DNA from: Flavobacteriales bacterium UBA5939
GTDB taxonomy: Bacteria > Bacteroidota > Bacteroidia > Flavobacteriales > Schleiferiaceae
Direction: 5' to 3'
Assembly (NCBI GenBank): GCA_002430755.1
Contig: DJCX01000074.1
Location: forward strand, 15,211 to 36,962
Length of the DNA stretch: 21,752 nucleotides
Shown: positions 8,464 through 15,881 of the stretch, in pieces
Layout: every line of letters begins with the position of its first letter
How positions within the stretch are numbered: the stretch's first letter is position 1
Made by a program: the position numbers and the translations under genes
Notes under the pieces: model-generated
Databases searched by the model: none
Told to the model about the DNA's origin: nothing
Seen by the model: only the letters and a program-made list of their open reading frames with translations

Positions 8464-9872
8464 TGAGCGACAACAAGGAAAACGCACCAAAAGGCGAAAA
8501 CAAAGGGGAAGGTCGCGAAGGGAATAACAGAAATCGCAACCGCAACAGGAACCGCAACAGGAATCGCAACCGCAAGCCTAAGGAAGAAGGGAGCGAAAGC
8601 AGTGCTGCCAAAGATGATGCTCCAAAAAACGATTCGGAAGGAAACGCTGAAGGCAAAGGGCGCAACAGAAATAGGAATCGAAACCGCAATCGCAACAAAC
8701 AAAAAGCACCTGCTAAAGATGTGAAAGCTACACCCGTTTCTGAAGAGGAAGCGCAGCAGCTGCAAGAGCAAGCGGATTTGTTCAATACGACTTTTGAACG
8801 CAGTGCTTCACAAGATGCGCAAGTGCCTGTATTTGAAAAGCCAACCATAGGTATTACCTGTGGCGATCTAAATGGAATAGGACTTGAAGTAATTATGAAG
8901 ACCCTTGAAAACAAGGAGATTCTTGACCTATGTACACCGGTTGTTTTCGCTTCAAGCAAATTGGCTTCGTACCATAGAAATGCTTTGGAAATGAAAGACT
9001 TCAATTTCTACCTCTGCGATTCTATCGAGGACATTAAGGATAAGAAAGCCAACCTGGTTGCCACTTGGGACGACAATGTCGAACTTAACCTTGGAACTCC
9101 TACAGACGTAAGTGGCTCGTACGCGTTGAAGAGCATCGATGCTGCCATTGAAGCTGCGAAATCAGGTAAGATCGATGCTATTGTAACCGCCCCCATCAAT
9201 AAGCACAACATCGCTGCTGCCGTTGAAGGTTTTGCTGGACATACCGGCTACCTAGCTGAAGCATTTGGCGACGATGTACTCATGATTCTCGCTTCTGATA
9301 CACTTAAAGTGGCGACAGTTACTGGACACGTTCCGGTGAGTAAAATTGCCGACACTCTAAAGCAAGAGAACATTACTTCCTCGATTGAACTCCTTGCAAA
9401 GAGCTTAAAGCGCGACTTTGGCTGCGTGAAGCCAAGTATTGCTGTTTTAGGATTGAATCCACATGCTGGAGAATTTGGTGCCATTGGCTCGGAAGAAGCC
9501 GATATTATCAAACCGGCCATTGAAAAAGCTGATGTGAAAGGGGCAATTATTAGAGGTCCATTCCCTGCAGACGGGTTCTTTGGTCAAGGCTACGATCAAA
9601 AGTTCGACGCAGTACTGGGGATGTACCACGATCAGGTACTTGTGCCTTTCAAAGCATTGGCCATGGGAAGTGGGACGAACTACACGGCAGGACTCACTGC
9701 GGTAAGAACTTCACCTGACCACGGAACTGCAATGCACATTGCAGGGCAAAACAAGGCAGATGAATCATCCTTCAGAACATCGGTTTTCGCGGCAATTGAT
9801 ATCGTAAACAGCCGAAAGGTCTACGATGAAATCACAGCGAATCCACTCAAAAAACAAAAGGAGAAGCGTTAG
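8463..9872 (+). CDS. pdxA: 4-hydroxythreonine-4-phosphate dehydrogenase with RN-rich N-terminal extension
   Basis: 469 residues in one uninterrupted frame. From about residue 126 on it is a complete PdxA: KPTIGITCGDLNGIG, TGHVPVSKI, LGLNPHAGEFG and MYHDQVLVPFK. H289, H334 and H389 are spaced 45 and 55 apart, as I recall for the three metal-binding histidines of E. coli PdxA. The enzyme oxidises 4-phosphohydroxythreonine with NAD in pyridoxal phosphate synthesis. Residues 1-125 are extra: charged and low in complexity, with RN dipeptide tracts at 22-37 and 67-78, then an acidic-glutamine stretch. The family is usually about 330-350 residues. The start is fixed by the TAATG overlap with the aminopeptidase stop, and no methionine occurs between 1 and 145. 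The extension is probably disordered and may bind RNA; that function is inference. Confidence 0.93.
   Translation: MSDNKENAPKGENKGEGREGNNRNRNRNRNRNRNRNRKPKEEGSESSAAKDDAPKNDSEGNAEGKGRNRNRNRNRNRNKQKAPAKDVKATPVSEEEAQQLQEQADLFNTTFERSASQDAQVPVFEKPTIGITCGDLNGIGLEVIMKTLENKEILDLCTPVVFASSKLASYHRNALEMKDFNFYLCDSIEDIKDKKANLVATWDDNVELNLGTPTDVSGSYALKSIDAAIEAAKSGKIDAIVTAPINKHNIAAAVEGFAGHTGYLAEAFGDDVLMILASDTLKVATVTGHVPVSKIADTLKQENITSSIELLAKSLKRDFGCVKPSIAVLGLNPHAGEFGAIGSEEADIIKPAIEKADVKGAIIRGPFPADGFFGQGYDQKFDAVLGMYHDQVLVPFKALAMGSGTNYTAGLTAVRTSPDHGTAMHIAGQNKADESSFRTSVFAAIDIVNSRKVYDEITANPLKKQKEKR
8526..8573 (+). repeat. First RN-coding repeat tract in pdxA
   Basis: Alternating Asn and Arg codons encode residues 22-37 as a perfect NR repeat. 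It includes an exact tandem 12-mer, AACCGCAACAGG, at 8538-8549 and 8550-8561. Codon choice varies elsewhere (CGC, AGG, AGA; AAC, AAT), so the dipeptide pattern is better preserved than the DNA repeat. Confidence 0.9.
8661..8696 (+). repeat. Second RN-coding repeat tract in pdxA
   Basis: Six consecutive Arg-Asn dipeptides (residues 67-78) written with mixed codons (CGC, AGA, AGG, CGA; AAC, AAT). The mixed codons point to selection for, or long persistence of, the amino acid pattern rather than a recent DNA slippage event. Confidence 0.9.
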
Positions 9873-9891
9873 AAGTTTTCAACAATTTGAA

Positions 9892-9899
9892 TATCTTTG
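9892..9899 (+). promoter_or_regulatory. Bacteroidota -7 promoter element for DUF177-rpmF
   Basis: TATCTTTG matches TAnnTTTG and ends 24 bases before ATG 9924. A weak -33 candidate, TTAG, starts at 9869. It implies that DUF177-rpmF can be transcribed separately from pdxA, and that an upstream TTG at 9897, which falls inside this element, is not the start. Confidence 0.6.
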
Positions 9900-9923
9900 C
9901 ACGCTCATTCAGATAGGGAACTA

Positions 9924-10424
9924 ATGAAGACCAAAGACTTTACCATAACATATATTGGCTTAAAGCTTGGTTCTCATGAGTTTAATTACGATTTGAATGA
10001 TGCGTTCTTTGAACTTTTTGAATTCTCAGACTACAGCGGCTTAAAAGGTGTAGCTCAGATGAAAATGTTGAAAAGTGAAACTGTTCTTGATTTGGACTTT
10101 TCATTCAACGGAAACATCACTGCTCCTTGCGACGTCACGAACGAAGCCTATACTCAGGAACTTGAAAATAGTTTCTCCATGCAGGTTAAGTTCGGTGAGG
10201 AATACAACGACGAAAACGATGAGTTACTCATCTTGCCGCACGGCGAACACTCGTTTAACATTGCTCAGTACTTGTACGAATTAGTCGTTTTAAGCATTCC
10301 GCCAAAACTAAATGGACCGAATGCAGGAAATGGCCTTGAGGATTTTATAGAAGACGAAGAAGAAAATGAAAAAGAGACTGATCCTAGATGGGATCAATTA
10401 AAAAACTTGTTGAATAATAAATAG
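9924..10424 (+). CDS. YceD/DUF177 family protein
   Basis: A 166-residue protein of the DUF177 (YceD) family. It is recognised by its position directly before rpmF, by the central NGNITAPCDVTNEAY segment (Bacteroidota form of the family's 'C.R' motif), by YLYELVVLSIP, and by the C-terminal DPRWDQLKNLL that resembles the family's DPR(F/W)A.L..L ending. The C-terminal third before that motif is very acidic. In bacteria and plastids the family is linked to 23S rRNA accumulation and large-subunit assembly; a direct role here is inferred. ATG 9924 is chosen over an in-frame TTG at 9897 because the promoter element overlaps the latter. rpmF starts eight bases after the stop. Confidence 0.88.
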   Translation: MKTKDFTITYIGLKLGSHEFNYDLNDAFFELFEFSDYSGLKGVAQMKMLKSETVLDLDFSFNGNITAPCDVTNEAYTQELENSFSMQVKFGEEYNDENDELLILPHGEHSFNIAQYLYELVVLSIPPKLNGPNAGNGLEDFIEDEEENEKETDPRWDQLKNLLNNK

Positions 10425-10432
10425 AATTAGAT

Positions 10433-10615
10433 ATGGCACATCCTAAGCGCAGACAGTCAAGCACGAGAAGAGACAAGCGCAGAACTCACTACAAAGCGGC
10501 CGATCAGCAATTAGCGATTTGCCCTACTACTGGCGAAGCACACCTTTACCACCGTGCACACTGGCACGAAGGAAAACTTTACTACAAGGGTAAAGTGGTA
10601 ATGGAAAAGGCATAA
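10433..10615 (+). CDS. rpmF: 50S ribosomal protein L32
   Basis: 60 residues, MAHPKRRQSSTRRDKRRTHY at the N-terminus, then a segment with the L32 'CP.TGE.HL.HR' pattern and KGKVV near the end. It is a large-subunit protein of the bacterial ribosome. Only one cysteine (C30) remains where zinc-binding L32 forms have CxxC pairs. The histidines H37, H40, H43 and H45 follow, so this looks like a zinc-free or altered form. It is co-transcribed with DUF177 and followed by a hairpin terminator. Confidence 0.96.
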   Translation: MAHPKRRQSSTRRDKRRTHYKAADQQLAICPTTGEAHLYHRAHWHEGKLYYKGKVVMEKA

Positions 10616-10645
10616 GCCAAATCTTCAAATCATTGATTTACAGAC

Positions 10646-10672
10646 AAGTAGCCCCTCAAAAGGCTACTTTTT
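10646..10672 (+). terminator. Intrinsic terminator after rpmF
   Basis: An 8-bp perfect stem AAGTAGCC / GGCTACTT with an eight-base loop is followed immediately by further T residues. It ends the DUF177-rpmF transcript and separates it from fabH. Confidence 0.8.
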
Positions 10673-10705
10673 CTGTTTTAAATAAGGTTTTAAAAATAGA
10701 CCGCC

Positions 10706-10713
10706 TATTTTAG
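10706..10713 (+). promoter_or_regulatory. Possible -7 promoter element for fabH
   Basis: TATTTTAG differs from TAnnTTTG by one base and ends 18 bases before ATG 10732, in the same position as the exact elements elsewhere in the window. A terminator just upstream means fabH needs a promoter here. Confidence 0.45.
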
Positions 10714-10731
10714 CCCACTCAAGAAAGCACG

Positions 10732-11724
10732 ATGAAAGCAGCAATTACAGCGATCGGAGGGTATGTTCCAGAGTATGTTCTAACGAATGCCGAGTTAGAA
10801 ACCATGGTCGAAACCAATGACGAATGGATTACTACTCGAACCGGAATTAAGGAGCGTCGCATCCTTAAACCAGAGGAAGGCCGCGGTGCCTCTTATCTAG
10901 CAATCAAAGCCGTAGAAGCAATGAAGGAGGAGTACGGAGTGAGCGTTGAAGACGTTGACCTCGTTATTCTAGCTTCCGTAACTGGCGATATGCCCGTTGC
11001 AATAACGTCAGCATACATCGCACAAGAGATTGGTGCTAAGAATGCCTACGCTTTTGATTTACAGGCAGCATGTTCTTCATTCTTATATGCTGTTAGTAAT
11101 GCTGCTGCCTATATTGAGTCTGGTAAATACAAGAAAGTATTGGTCGTAGGCTCTGATGTAATGAGCTCAATTGTTGATTACACAGACCGTACTACCTGTA
11201 TCTTGTTTGGTGATGGATGTGGGGTAGCCCTCATGGAGCCAAACTATGAAGGCCTTGGTGTACAAGATGAGCTTCTTCGCACCGACGCTACAGGCCGAGA
11301 TTTCTTGCGTATTGAAGCAGGTGGGTCTTTCCTTCCTCCTTCTCACGAAACTATCGATAACAAACAGCACGCCATCCGTCAAGAAGGTCAAAGCGTTTTC
11401 CGCTTCGCCGTGAGTCGCATGGCAGATACTTCTGCAGAACTTTTAGAAAAGAATGGACTTACAGGTGATGATGTGGCCTATTTGGTTCCACACCAAGCCA
11501 ATCTGAGAATCATCGATGCTACAGCGCGTCGAATGGAATTAACCAAAGACAAGGTTGTTGTGAACATTGAAAAGTACGGCAACACAACCTCTGCTACTAT
11601 CCCACTCGGGATGTGGGACTACAGAGATAAATTCAAGAAGGGTGATAACATCTTCTTCGCAGCCTTCGGTGGCGGATTTACGTGGGGAGCCATGTGGGTC
11701 AAATGGGCCATCGATAAAAAATAA
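10732..11724 (+). CDS. fabH: 3-oxoacyl-ACP synthase III
   Basis: A 330-residue thiolase-fold condensing enzyme. NDEWITTRTGIKERR (29-43) is the FabH N-terminal signature. The catalytic triad is C114 in LQAACSSF, H254 in VPHQANLRI and N284 in EKYGNTTSA. The GGGFTWGA C-terminus is also typical. It condenses acetyl-CoA (or a branched acyl-CoA primer) with malonyl-ACP to start fatty acid synthesis in the cytoplasm. It heads a unit with accB and accC, which help supply malonyl-CoA, so initiation and carboxylation can be co-regulated. The plsX gene often found between rpmF and fabH in other bacteria is absent here. Confidence 0.97.
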   Translation: MKAAITAIGGYVPEYVLTNAELETMVETNDEWITTRTGIKERRILKPEEGRGASYLAIKAVEAMKEEYGVSVEDVDLVILASVTGDMPVAITSAYIAQEIGAKNAYAFDLQAACSSFLYAVSNAAAYIESGKYKKVLVVGSDVMSSIVDYTDRTTCILFGDGCGVALMEPNYEGLGVQDELLRTDATGRDFLRIEAGGSFLPPSHETIDNKQHAIRQEGQSVFRFAVSRMADTSAELLEKNGLTGDDVAYLVPHQANLRIIDATARRMELTKDKVVVNIEKYGNTTSATIPLGMWDYRDKFKKGDNIFFAAFGGGFTWGAMWVKWAIDKK

Positions 11725-11757
11725 CTCGTAAATTCATATTCCTAAATACACAAGAAC

Positions 11758-12243
11758 ATGGACTTGAAAGAAATCCAAGCACTCATCAAATTCGTTGCGA
11801 AAAGCGGCGCTCAAGAAGTGAGTCTAGAAACTGAAGATTTCAAGATTAACATTAAAACTGCATCAGAAGGTTCTGATCAGCCGACCATTATTCAAACCGT
11901 TGCTCCACAGGCTGCTATGCCTGTTGCCGCAGCTCCTGCGCCAGCCGCTGCACCTGCTCCAGCTGTGCCTGCTGCTGAGGCTCCTGCAGAGGACAACAGC
12001 AACTACATTGAGGTAAAGTCTCCAATGATTGGAACATTCTACCGCAGCCCTTCTCCAGACCAAGATGCTTTCGTAAAAGTAGGTTCTGAGGTTAAGCCAG
12101 GTGATGTGCTTTGTATCGTTGAGGCGATGAAGCTCTTCAACGAAATCGAAAGTGAAGTAAGTGGTAAGATTGTTAAAGTCTTAGTTGACGATCAAAGCCC
12201 TATCGAATACGATCAGCCATTGTTCTTGGTAGATCCTTCGTAA
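11758..12243 (+). CDS. accB: Acetyl-CoA carboxylase biotin carboxyl carrier protein
   Basis: 161 residues. An N-terminal helical part (1 to about 38) is followed by a flexible Ala-Pro linker (about 50-78) and a biotinyl domain (about 83-160). The biotin acceptor is K125 in VEAMKLFNEIE; the family's usual EAMKLMN reads EAMKLFN here, which keeps the essential Met-Lys. The thumb-loop region, SPMIGTFYRSPSPD, is typical of AccB. It carries carboxybiotin between AccC and the AccAD carboxyltransferase, which is not encoded in this window. It lies 33 bases after fabH and 21 bases before accC, in one operon. Confidence 0.97.
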   Translation: MDLKEIQALIKFVAKSGAQEVSLETEDFKINIKTASEGSDQPTIIQTVAPQAAMPVAAAPAPAAAPAPAVPAAEAPAEDNSNYIEVKSPMIGTFYRSPSPDQDAFVKVGSEVKPGDVLCIVEAMKLFNEIESEVSGKIVKVLVDDQSPIEYDQPLFLVDPS

Positions 12244-12264
12244 CCTTACGAAAACACACTCGTT

Positions 12265-13614
12265 ATGTTCAAGAAAGTACTCATTGCCAATAGGGGTGAG
12301 ATCGCACTTCGCGTGATTCGTACCTGTAAAGAAATGGGCATCAAAACGGTGGCCGTTTATTCTAATGCAGATGCAGATTCATTGCACGTTCGTTTCGCAG
12401 ACGAAGCAGTATGTATTGGTCCTGCAGCATCTTCGGAAAGCTACCTCAGCATTCCTAACATTATTGCCGCTGCCGAGATTACTAATGCCGACGCTATTCA
12501 CCCAGGATACGGTTTCTTGAGTGAGAACGCGAAGTTTTCACGCATCTGTGCGGAGCACGGCATCAAATTTATCGGTGCTTCTGGTGATCAGATCGATAAA
12601 ATGGGGGATAAGGCAACTGCCAAAGAGACCATGAAAGAAGCCGGTGTGCCATGTGTGCCAGGTTCTGAAGGTATCCTTGAAACCTATGAAGATGCAGTAA
12701 CTAAAGCCCGTGAAATAGGCTACCCAGTAATGATCAAAGCAACCGCCGGCGGTGGTGGTAAGGGTATGCGTGCCATTCTAGAGGAGAGTGAACTTCAAGG
12801 CGCATGGGACAGTGCTCGCCGCGAGGCTGCTGCTGCCTTTGGCAACGACGGCATGTACATGGAGAAACTTATTCTCGAGCCACGTCACATTGAAGTACAG
12901 ATTATCGGCGATAGCTTCGGTAAGGCTTGTCACTTGAGTGAACGTGATTGTTCTGTACAACGTCGCCACCAAAAATTGGTTGAAGAAACACCTTCACCGT
13001 TTATGACGGATAAACTCCGTAAGAAAATGGGTGAAGCAGCTGTGAAAGCAGCAGAATATATCGCTTATGAGGGTGCAGGTACTGTAGAGTTCCTAGTAGA
13101 TAAGGATAGAAACTTCTACTTCATGGAAATGAATACGCGTATCCAGGTAGAACACCCTATTACCGAACAGGTAGTCGGCTTTGATCTCATTCGTGAGCAG
13201 ATTAAAGTTGCCGCCGGAGAGCCGATTTCTGGTAAAAACTACTTGCCTCAAATGCACAGTATTGAAGTTCGTATCAATGCAGAAGATGCGTTTAACGACT
13301 TCCGTCCTTCGCCAGGAGTGATTACTTCATTCCACGCGCCAGGCGGTCACGGTGTTCGTTTAGATACGCACTGTTACAGCGGATACGCTATCCCACCGTT
13401 CTACGATTCTATGATCGCCAAACTGATCATTACTGCACGTACACGTGAGGAATCTTTGGACAAGCTAGAGCGTGCTTTGGACGAATTTATCATCGAAGGA
13501 ATTAAGACAACTATTCCGTTCCACCAGCAATTGATTAAGAACGAAAAGTTCCGCGAAGGTGTATACACTACTAAATTCATGGAAGACTTCGTATTGGAAG
13601 ATCCGGCGGAGTAA
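12265..13614 (+). CDS. accC: Acetyl-CoA carboxylase biotin carboxylase subunit
   Basis: 449 residues, the standard AccC length. It begins KVLIANRGEIALRVIRT. K116 (MGDKATAK) and GGGGKGMR (162-169) form the ATP-grasp nucleotide site. FMEMNTRIQVEHPITE gives metal and biotin-site residues E288, N290 and R292. It ATP-dependently carboxylates the biotin on AccB using bicarbonate. The C-terminal domain is complete, with no fused carboxyl carrier or transferase domain, so it is the stand-alone fatty-acid-type subunit rather than a pyruvate or propionyl-CoA carboxylase. It is the last gene of fabH-accB-accC and is followed by a terminator. Confidence 0.97.
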   Translation: MFKKVLIANRGEIALRVIRTCKEMGIKTVAVYSNADADSLHVRFADEAVCIGPAASSESYLSIPNIIAAAEITNADAIHPGYGFLSENAKFSRICAEHGIKFIGASGDQIDKMGDKATAKETMKEAGVPCVPGSEGILETYEDAVTKAREIGYPVMIKATAGGGGKGMRAILEESELQGAWDSARREAAAAFGNDGMYMEKLILEPRHIEVQIIGDSFGKACHLSERDCSVQRRHQKLVEETPSPFMTDKLRKKMGEAAVKAAEYIAYEGAGTVEFLVDKDRNFYFMEMNTRIQVEHPITEQVVGFDLIREQIKVAAGEPISGKNYLPQMHSIEVRINAEDAFNDFRPSPGVITSFHAPGGHGVRLDTHCYSGYAIPPFYDSMIAKLIITARTREESLDKLERALDEFIIEGIKTTIPFHQQLIKNEKFREGVYTTKFMEDFVLEDPAE

Positions 13615-13636
13615 TATTCAAACAAATTCTTTTTAG

Positions 13637-13668
13637 AACCCCCTTCTTTCGAGTAGGGGGTTTTGTTT
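13637..13668 (+). terminator. Intrinsic terminator after accC
   Basis: Stem AACCCCCT / AGGGGGTT with a ten-base loop, followed by TTGTTT. It begins 22 bases after the accC stop. The remaining space up to 13758 is AT-rich and holds the next promoter. Confidence 0.85.
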
Positions 13669-13710
13669 GCTTCGACCTTTTGGTTACAAGCTTTCTTTTT
13701 TCTGTTACGT

Positions 13711-13737
13711 TTTGACCGATTTGTTCTCGGACGTTTG
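13711..13737 (+). promoter_or_regulatory. Possible promoter of the SDR/hydrolase/AraC operon
   Basis: GACGTTTG (13730-13737) differs from TAnnTTTG by one base and ends 21 bases before ATG 13759. TTTG occurs upstream at 13711 and 13720, though the spacing (15 bases or fewer) is shorter than the usual -33/-7 distance. The preceding terminator makes a promoter in this region necessary. Confidence 0.4.
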
Positions 13738-13758
13738 TACTGTTAAAAAACCGTAATC

Positions 13759-14727
13759 ATGGCAAGCAAAAATTTAATCTGGGCAGATAAAGCCCTTTTC
13801 GAGAAAGACTTAAAAGGAAAAACATACATCGTCACCGGCGCAAACTCAGGTGTAGGTTTTGAAACTGCACAGCAACTCGTCAAACAAGGAGCGCACGTAG
13901 TTATGGCGGTTCGTCGCACTGAAGCAGGCCAAGAAGCCGCTAAAAATTTCAGCTCGTTTGAAGGCACGTATGAAATTATGAGATGTGACCTTGCAGATCT
14001 AGCATCTGTTAGAGCGTTCGTTGAAGCCTTTCATAAAAAGCACAAGCAATTGGATGGTTTAGCCTGTAATGCGGGTATGGTCAACATGAAGAATGAGCCT
14101 ATCTACACTAAAGACGGCTTTGAAATCACCATGGCAGCAAGCTTCTTCGGACACTTTTTGATGACCGAATTGCTCTTGGATACCTTGAAAGCTACGCCAG
14201 AAGCAAGAATGATTATTCTCTCTTCCGTGGTGCACGCGGGCAGCCCTAAAAACCGCTACCAAGTACACTTGGACGACCTGCATTGGAAGAATAGAAAATA
14301 CAACAACTTCGCAGCCTACGGTGAGGCAAAGACCGCATCAGTTCAATATGCGATGGAACTTGCAAAGCGCTTAGATGGCACCGGGGTTACCACCTACTCT
14401 ATTCACCCGGGTTGGGCACGATCTAACTTTGGAAAAGGCGGTGGTGCATTTATGGATTCTTTACTCGCAATGCTCACTCCTGTATTCTCTGCAATGGGCT
14501 TTAGTGATAGCAGTTGGGAAAGCGCACAGACCTCTTTACATTGTCTATTGTCGGATGATGTTACTAAACACAGCGGTGAATACTTCAGCCAGCACAGTGT
14601 TCTTTACAGGGATAAGGAGTGTAAGAAAGGTGGTTGGCCAATGAAGTCGCCAAACCCACATGCCAACGATATGGAGGCCGCGAAAAAACTCGTTGCCACT
14701 GCACGTCCTTTAGTAGGCCTATCTTAG
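13759..14727 (+). CDS. Short-chain dehydrogenase/reductase (retinol dehydrogenase/protochlorophyllide-reductase-like)
   Basis: A 322-residue classical SDR. TGANSGVG (26-33) is the dinucleotide-binding glycine motif. The arginines after the second strand (AVRRTE) favour NADP(H). CDLADLASV holds the adenine-contacting Asp, NAG is at 104-106, SS at 155-156, and the catalytic pair is Y187 and K191 (YGEAK). The overall pattern (GHFLMTELLLD, a long C-terminal part) matches the retinol-dehydrogenase/POR-like branch that acts on hydrophobic aldehydes, ketones or alcohols. The position normally held by the tetrad Asn (NHLGHF) is S128 here. It is the first gene of a three-gene unit with a membrane metallo-hydrolase and an AraC regulator. 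The substrate is unknown. Confidence 0.9.
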   Translation: MASKNLIWADKALFEKDLKGKTYIVTGANSGVGFETAQQLVKQGAHVVMAVRRTEAGQEAAKNFSSFEGTYEIMRCDLADLASVRAFVEAFHKKHKQLDGLACNAGMVNMKNEPIYTKDGFEITMAASFFGHFLMTELLLDTLKATPEARMIILSSVVHAGSPKNRYQVHLDDLHWKNRKYNNFAAYGEAKTASVQYAMELAKRLDGTGVTTYSIHPGWARSNFGKGGGAFMDSLLAMLTPVFSAMGFSDSSWESAQTSLHCLLSDDVTKHSGEYFSQHSVLYRDKECKKGGWPMKSPNPHANDMEAAKKLVATARPLVGLS

Positions 14728-14746
14728 TAGCTCTGTAGCCCTAACT

Positions 14747-15865
14747 ATGAAAAGACTATTTAAGATGATTGGATATATACTCGGAGGTTCCCTTCTATTG
14801 GTGGTGGTCATCGTTGCCGTATTCGTGAATGTGAGTCCACAAATGGGCGGCAAGCATTCTGACGAGGATATAATTCGTTATCAGGAAAGCGGCCATTATG
14901 TCGACGGTAAGTTCATGAATCTGGTTGAAACCACCTTAGACTTCACTTTCGCAAGTTCCGTGGATTTGATGAAGGCCTATATAAAAGGAAACCCTAAGTC
15001 AAAACCGGATCACGAATTACCGGTTCTGGATGCAGATTCTTCAGAAATTGCCCAAAACCGTGCTGAAAGACTCATCTGGTTTGGACACTCGGCATTCCTG
15101 CTTCATCTGGACGGAAAAAATATTCTGATTGACCCGATGCTTGGTCAGCATCCTTCACCAAGTCCACTCGTTGGAACGAAGAGGTTCACTGAAAAGCTTC
15201 CAATCGAGGTTGAAGATTTGCCGGAGATAGATGCCGTACTAATCTCACACGACCACTACGACCATTTAGATTACGGGAGCATTCAAGCTTTAAAAAGCAA
15301 GACGAAAGACTTCTATGTCCCTTTAGGCGTTGGGGCACACCTTAGAGCTTGGGGCATAGACAGCAGTCGTATTCATGAGCACAATTGGTGGGATGAAAAT
15401 CGTATTGACTCCATCGAGATCGCCTTTACTCCATCGAGACATTTTAGCGGACGTGGGTTGAATAATAATTCTTCAACCCTATGGGGGTCTTGGGTAATAC
15501 ACGGTACCAACAATAGGCTCTTCTTTAGTGGAGATAGTGGTTATGGAACACATTTTAAGGACATCGGTGAAAAGTATGGGCCCTTTGATTTCGCAATGCT
15601 AGAGTGCGGGCAGTATAATAAGAACTGGACCCAAATTCACATGGCTCCTGAAGAGACAGCCATGGCAGCCGTAGATATAGGAACGAAGGGCATGATGCCT
15701 ATACACTGGGGGTCTTTCAAGCTGGCATTACACGACTGGAACGAGCCTGCAAAACGGGTTACTAAGAAAGCGAAGGAATTGGAAATGCCTATCTTAATTC
15801 CAAAGATTGGTGCTCCGATTCCTCTCGATACATTGAATTACGACCAAGAGATTTGGTGGAATTGA
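14747..15865 (+). CDS. Membrane-anchored MBL-fold hydrolase (NAPE-PLD/UlaG-like)
   Basis: 372 residues. An N-terminal membrane anchor (about 8-28, ILGGSLLLVVVIVAVFV) has a positively charged start and no clear cleavage site, so the enzyme domain probably faces the periplasm. The metallo-beta-lactamase core has WFGHSAFLL, ILIDPMLG, SHDHYDHLD (H168, H170, D172, H173), RHFSGRG (H232), FSGDSGYG (D263) and PIHWGSFKLALH (H320), a complete two-metal site. This arrangement is that of the NAPE-hydrolysing phospholipase D-like and UlaG-like branch, which cleaves phosphodiester or lactone-type bonds. Bacterial members are mostly uncharacterised, and a lipid substrate is only inferred. It lies 19 bases after the SDR gene and 16 before the AraC gene. 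Confidence 0.9.
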   Translation: MKRLFKMIGYILGGSLLLVVVIVAVFVNVSPQMGGKHSDEDIIRYQESGHYVDGKFMNLVETTLDFTFASSVDLMKAYIKGNPKSKPDHELPVLDADSSEIAQNRAERLIWFGHSAFLLHLDGKNILIDPMLGQHPSPSPLVGTKRFTEKLPIEVEDLPEIDAVLISHDHYDHLDYGSIQALKSKTKDFYVPLGVGAHLRAWGIDSSRIHEHNWWDENRIDSIEIAFTPSRHFSGRGLNNNSSTLWGSWVIHGTNNRLFFSGDSGYGTHFKDIGEKYGPFDFAMLECGQYNKNWTQIHMAPEETAMAAVDIGTKGMMPIHWGSFKLALHDWNEPAKRVTKKAKELEMPILIPKIGAPIPLDTLNYDQEIWWN

Positions 15866-15881
15866 CATAAACCCATGAAGC

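Noticed and set aside
8333..9004. A 223-codon minus-strand open frame rich in Arg, Leu, Ser and Phe opposite pdxA
   Set aside because: It mirrors the RN repeats and the 3' end of the aminopeptidase gene, has no recognisable domain and fully overlaps well-supported genes.
9897..9923. In-frame TTG at 9897 as the start of the DUF177 gene
   Set aside because: It falls inside the TATCTTTG promoter element, and ATG 9924 is better placed.
15408..15439. A 12-base direct repeat (ACTCCATCGAGA) in the metallo-hydrolase gene
   Set aside because: The copies are 20 bases apart and read in different frames, with conserved protein motifs on both sides; probably chance.
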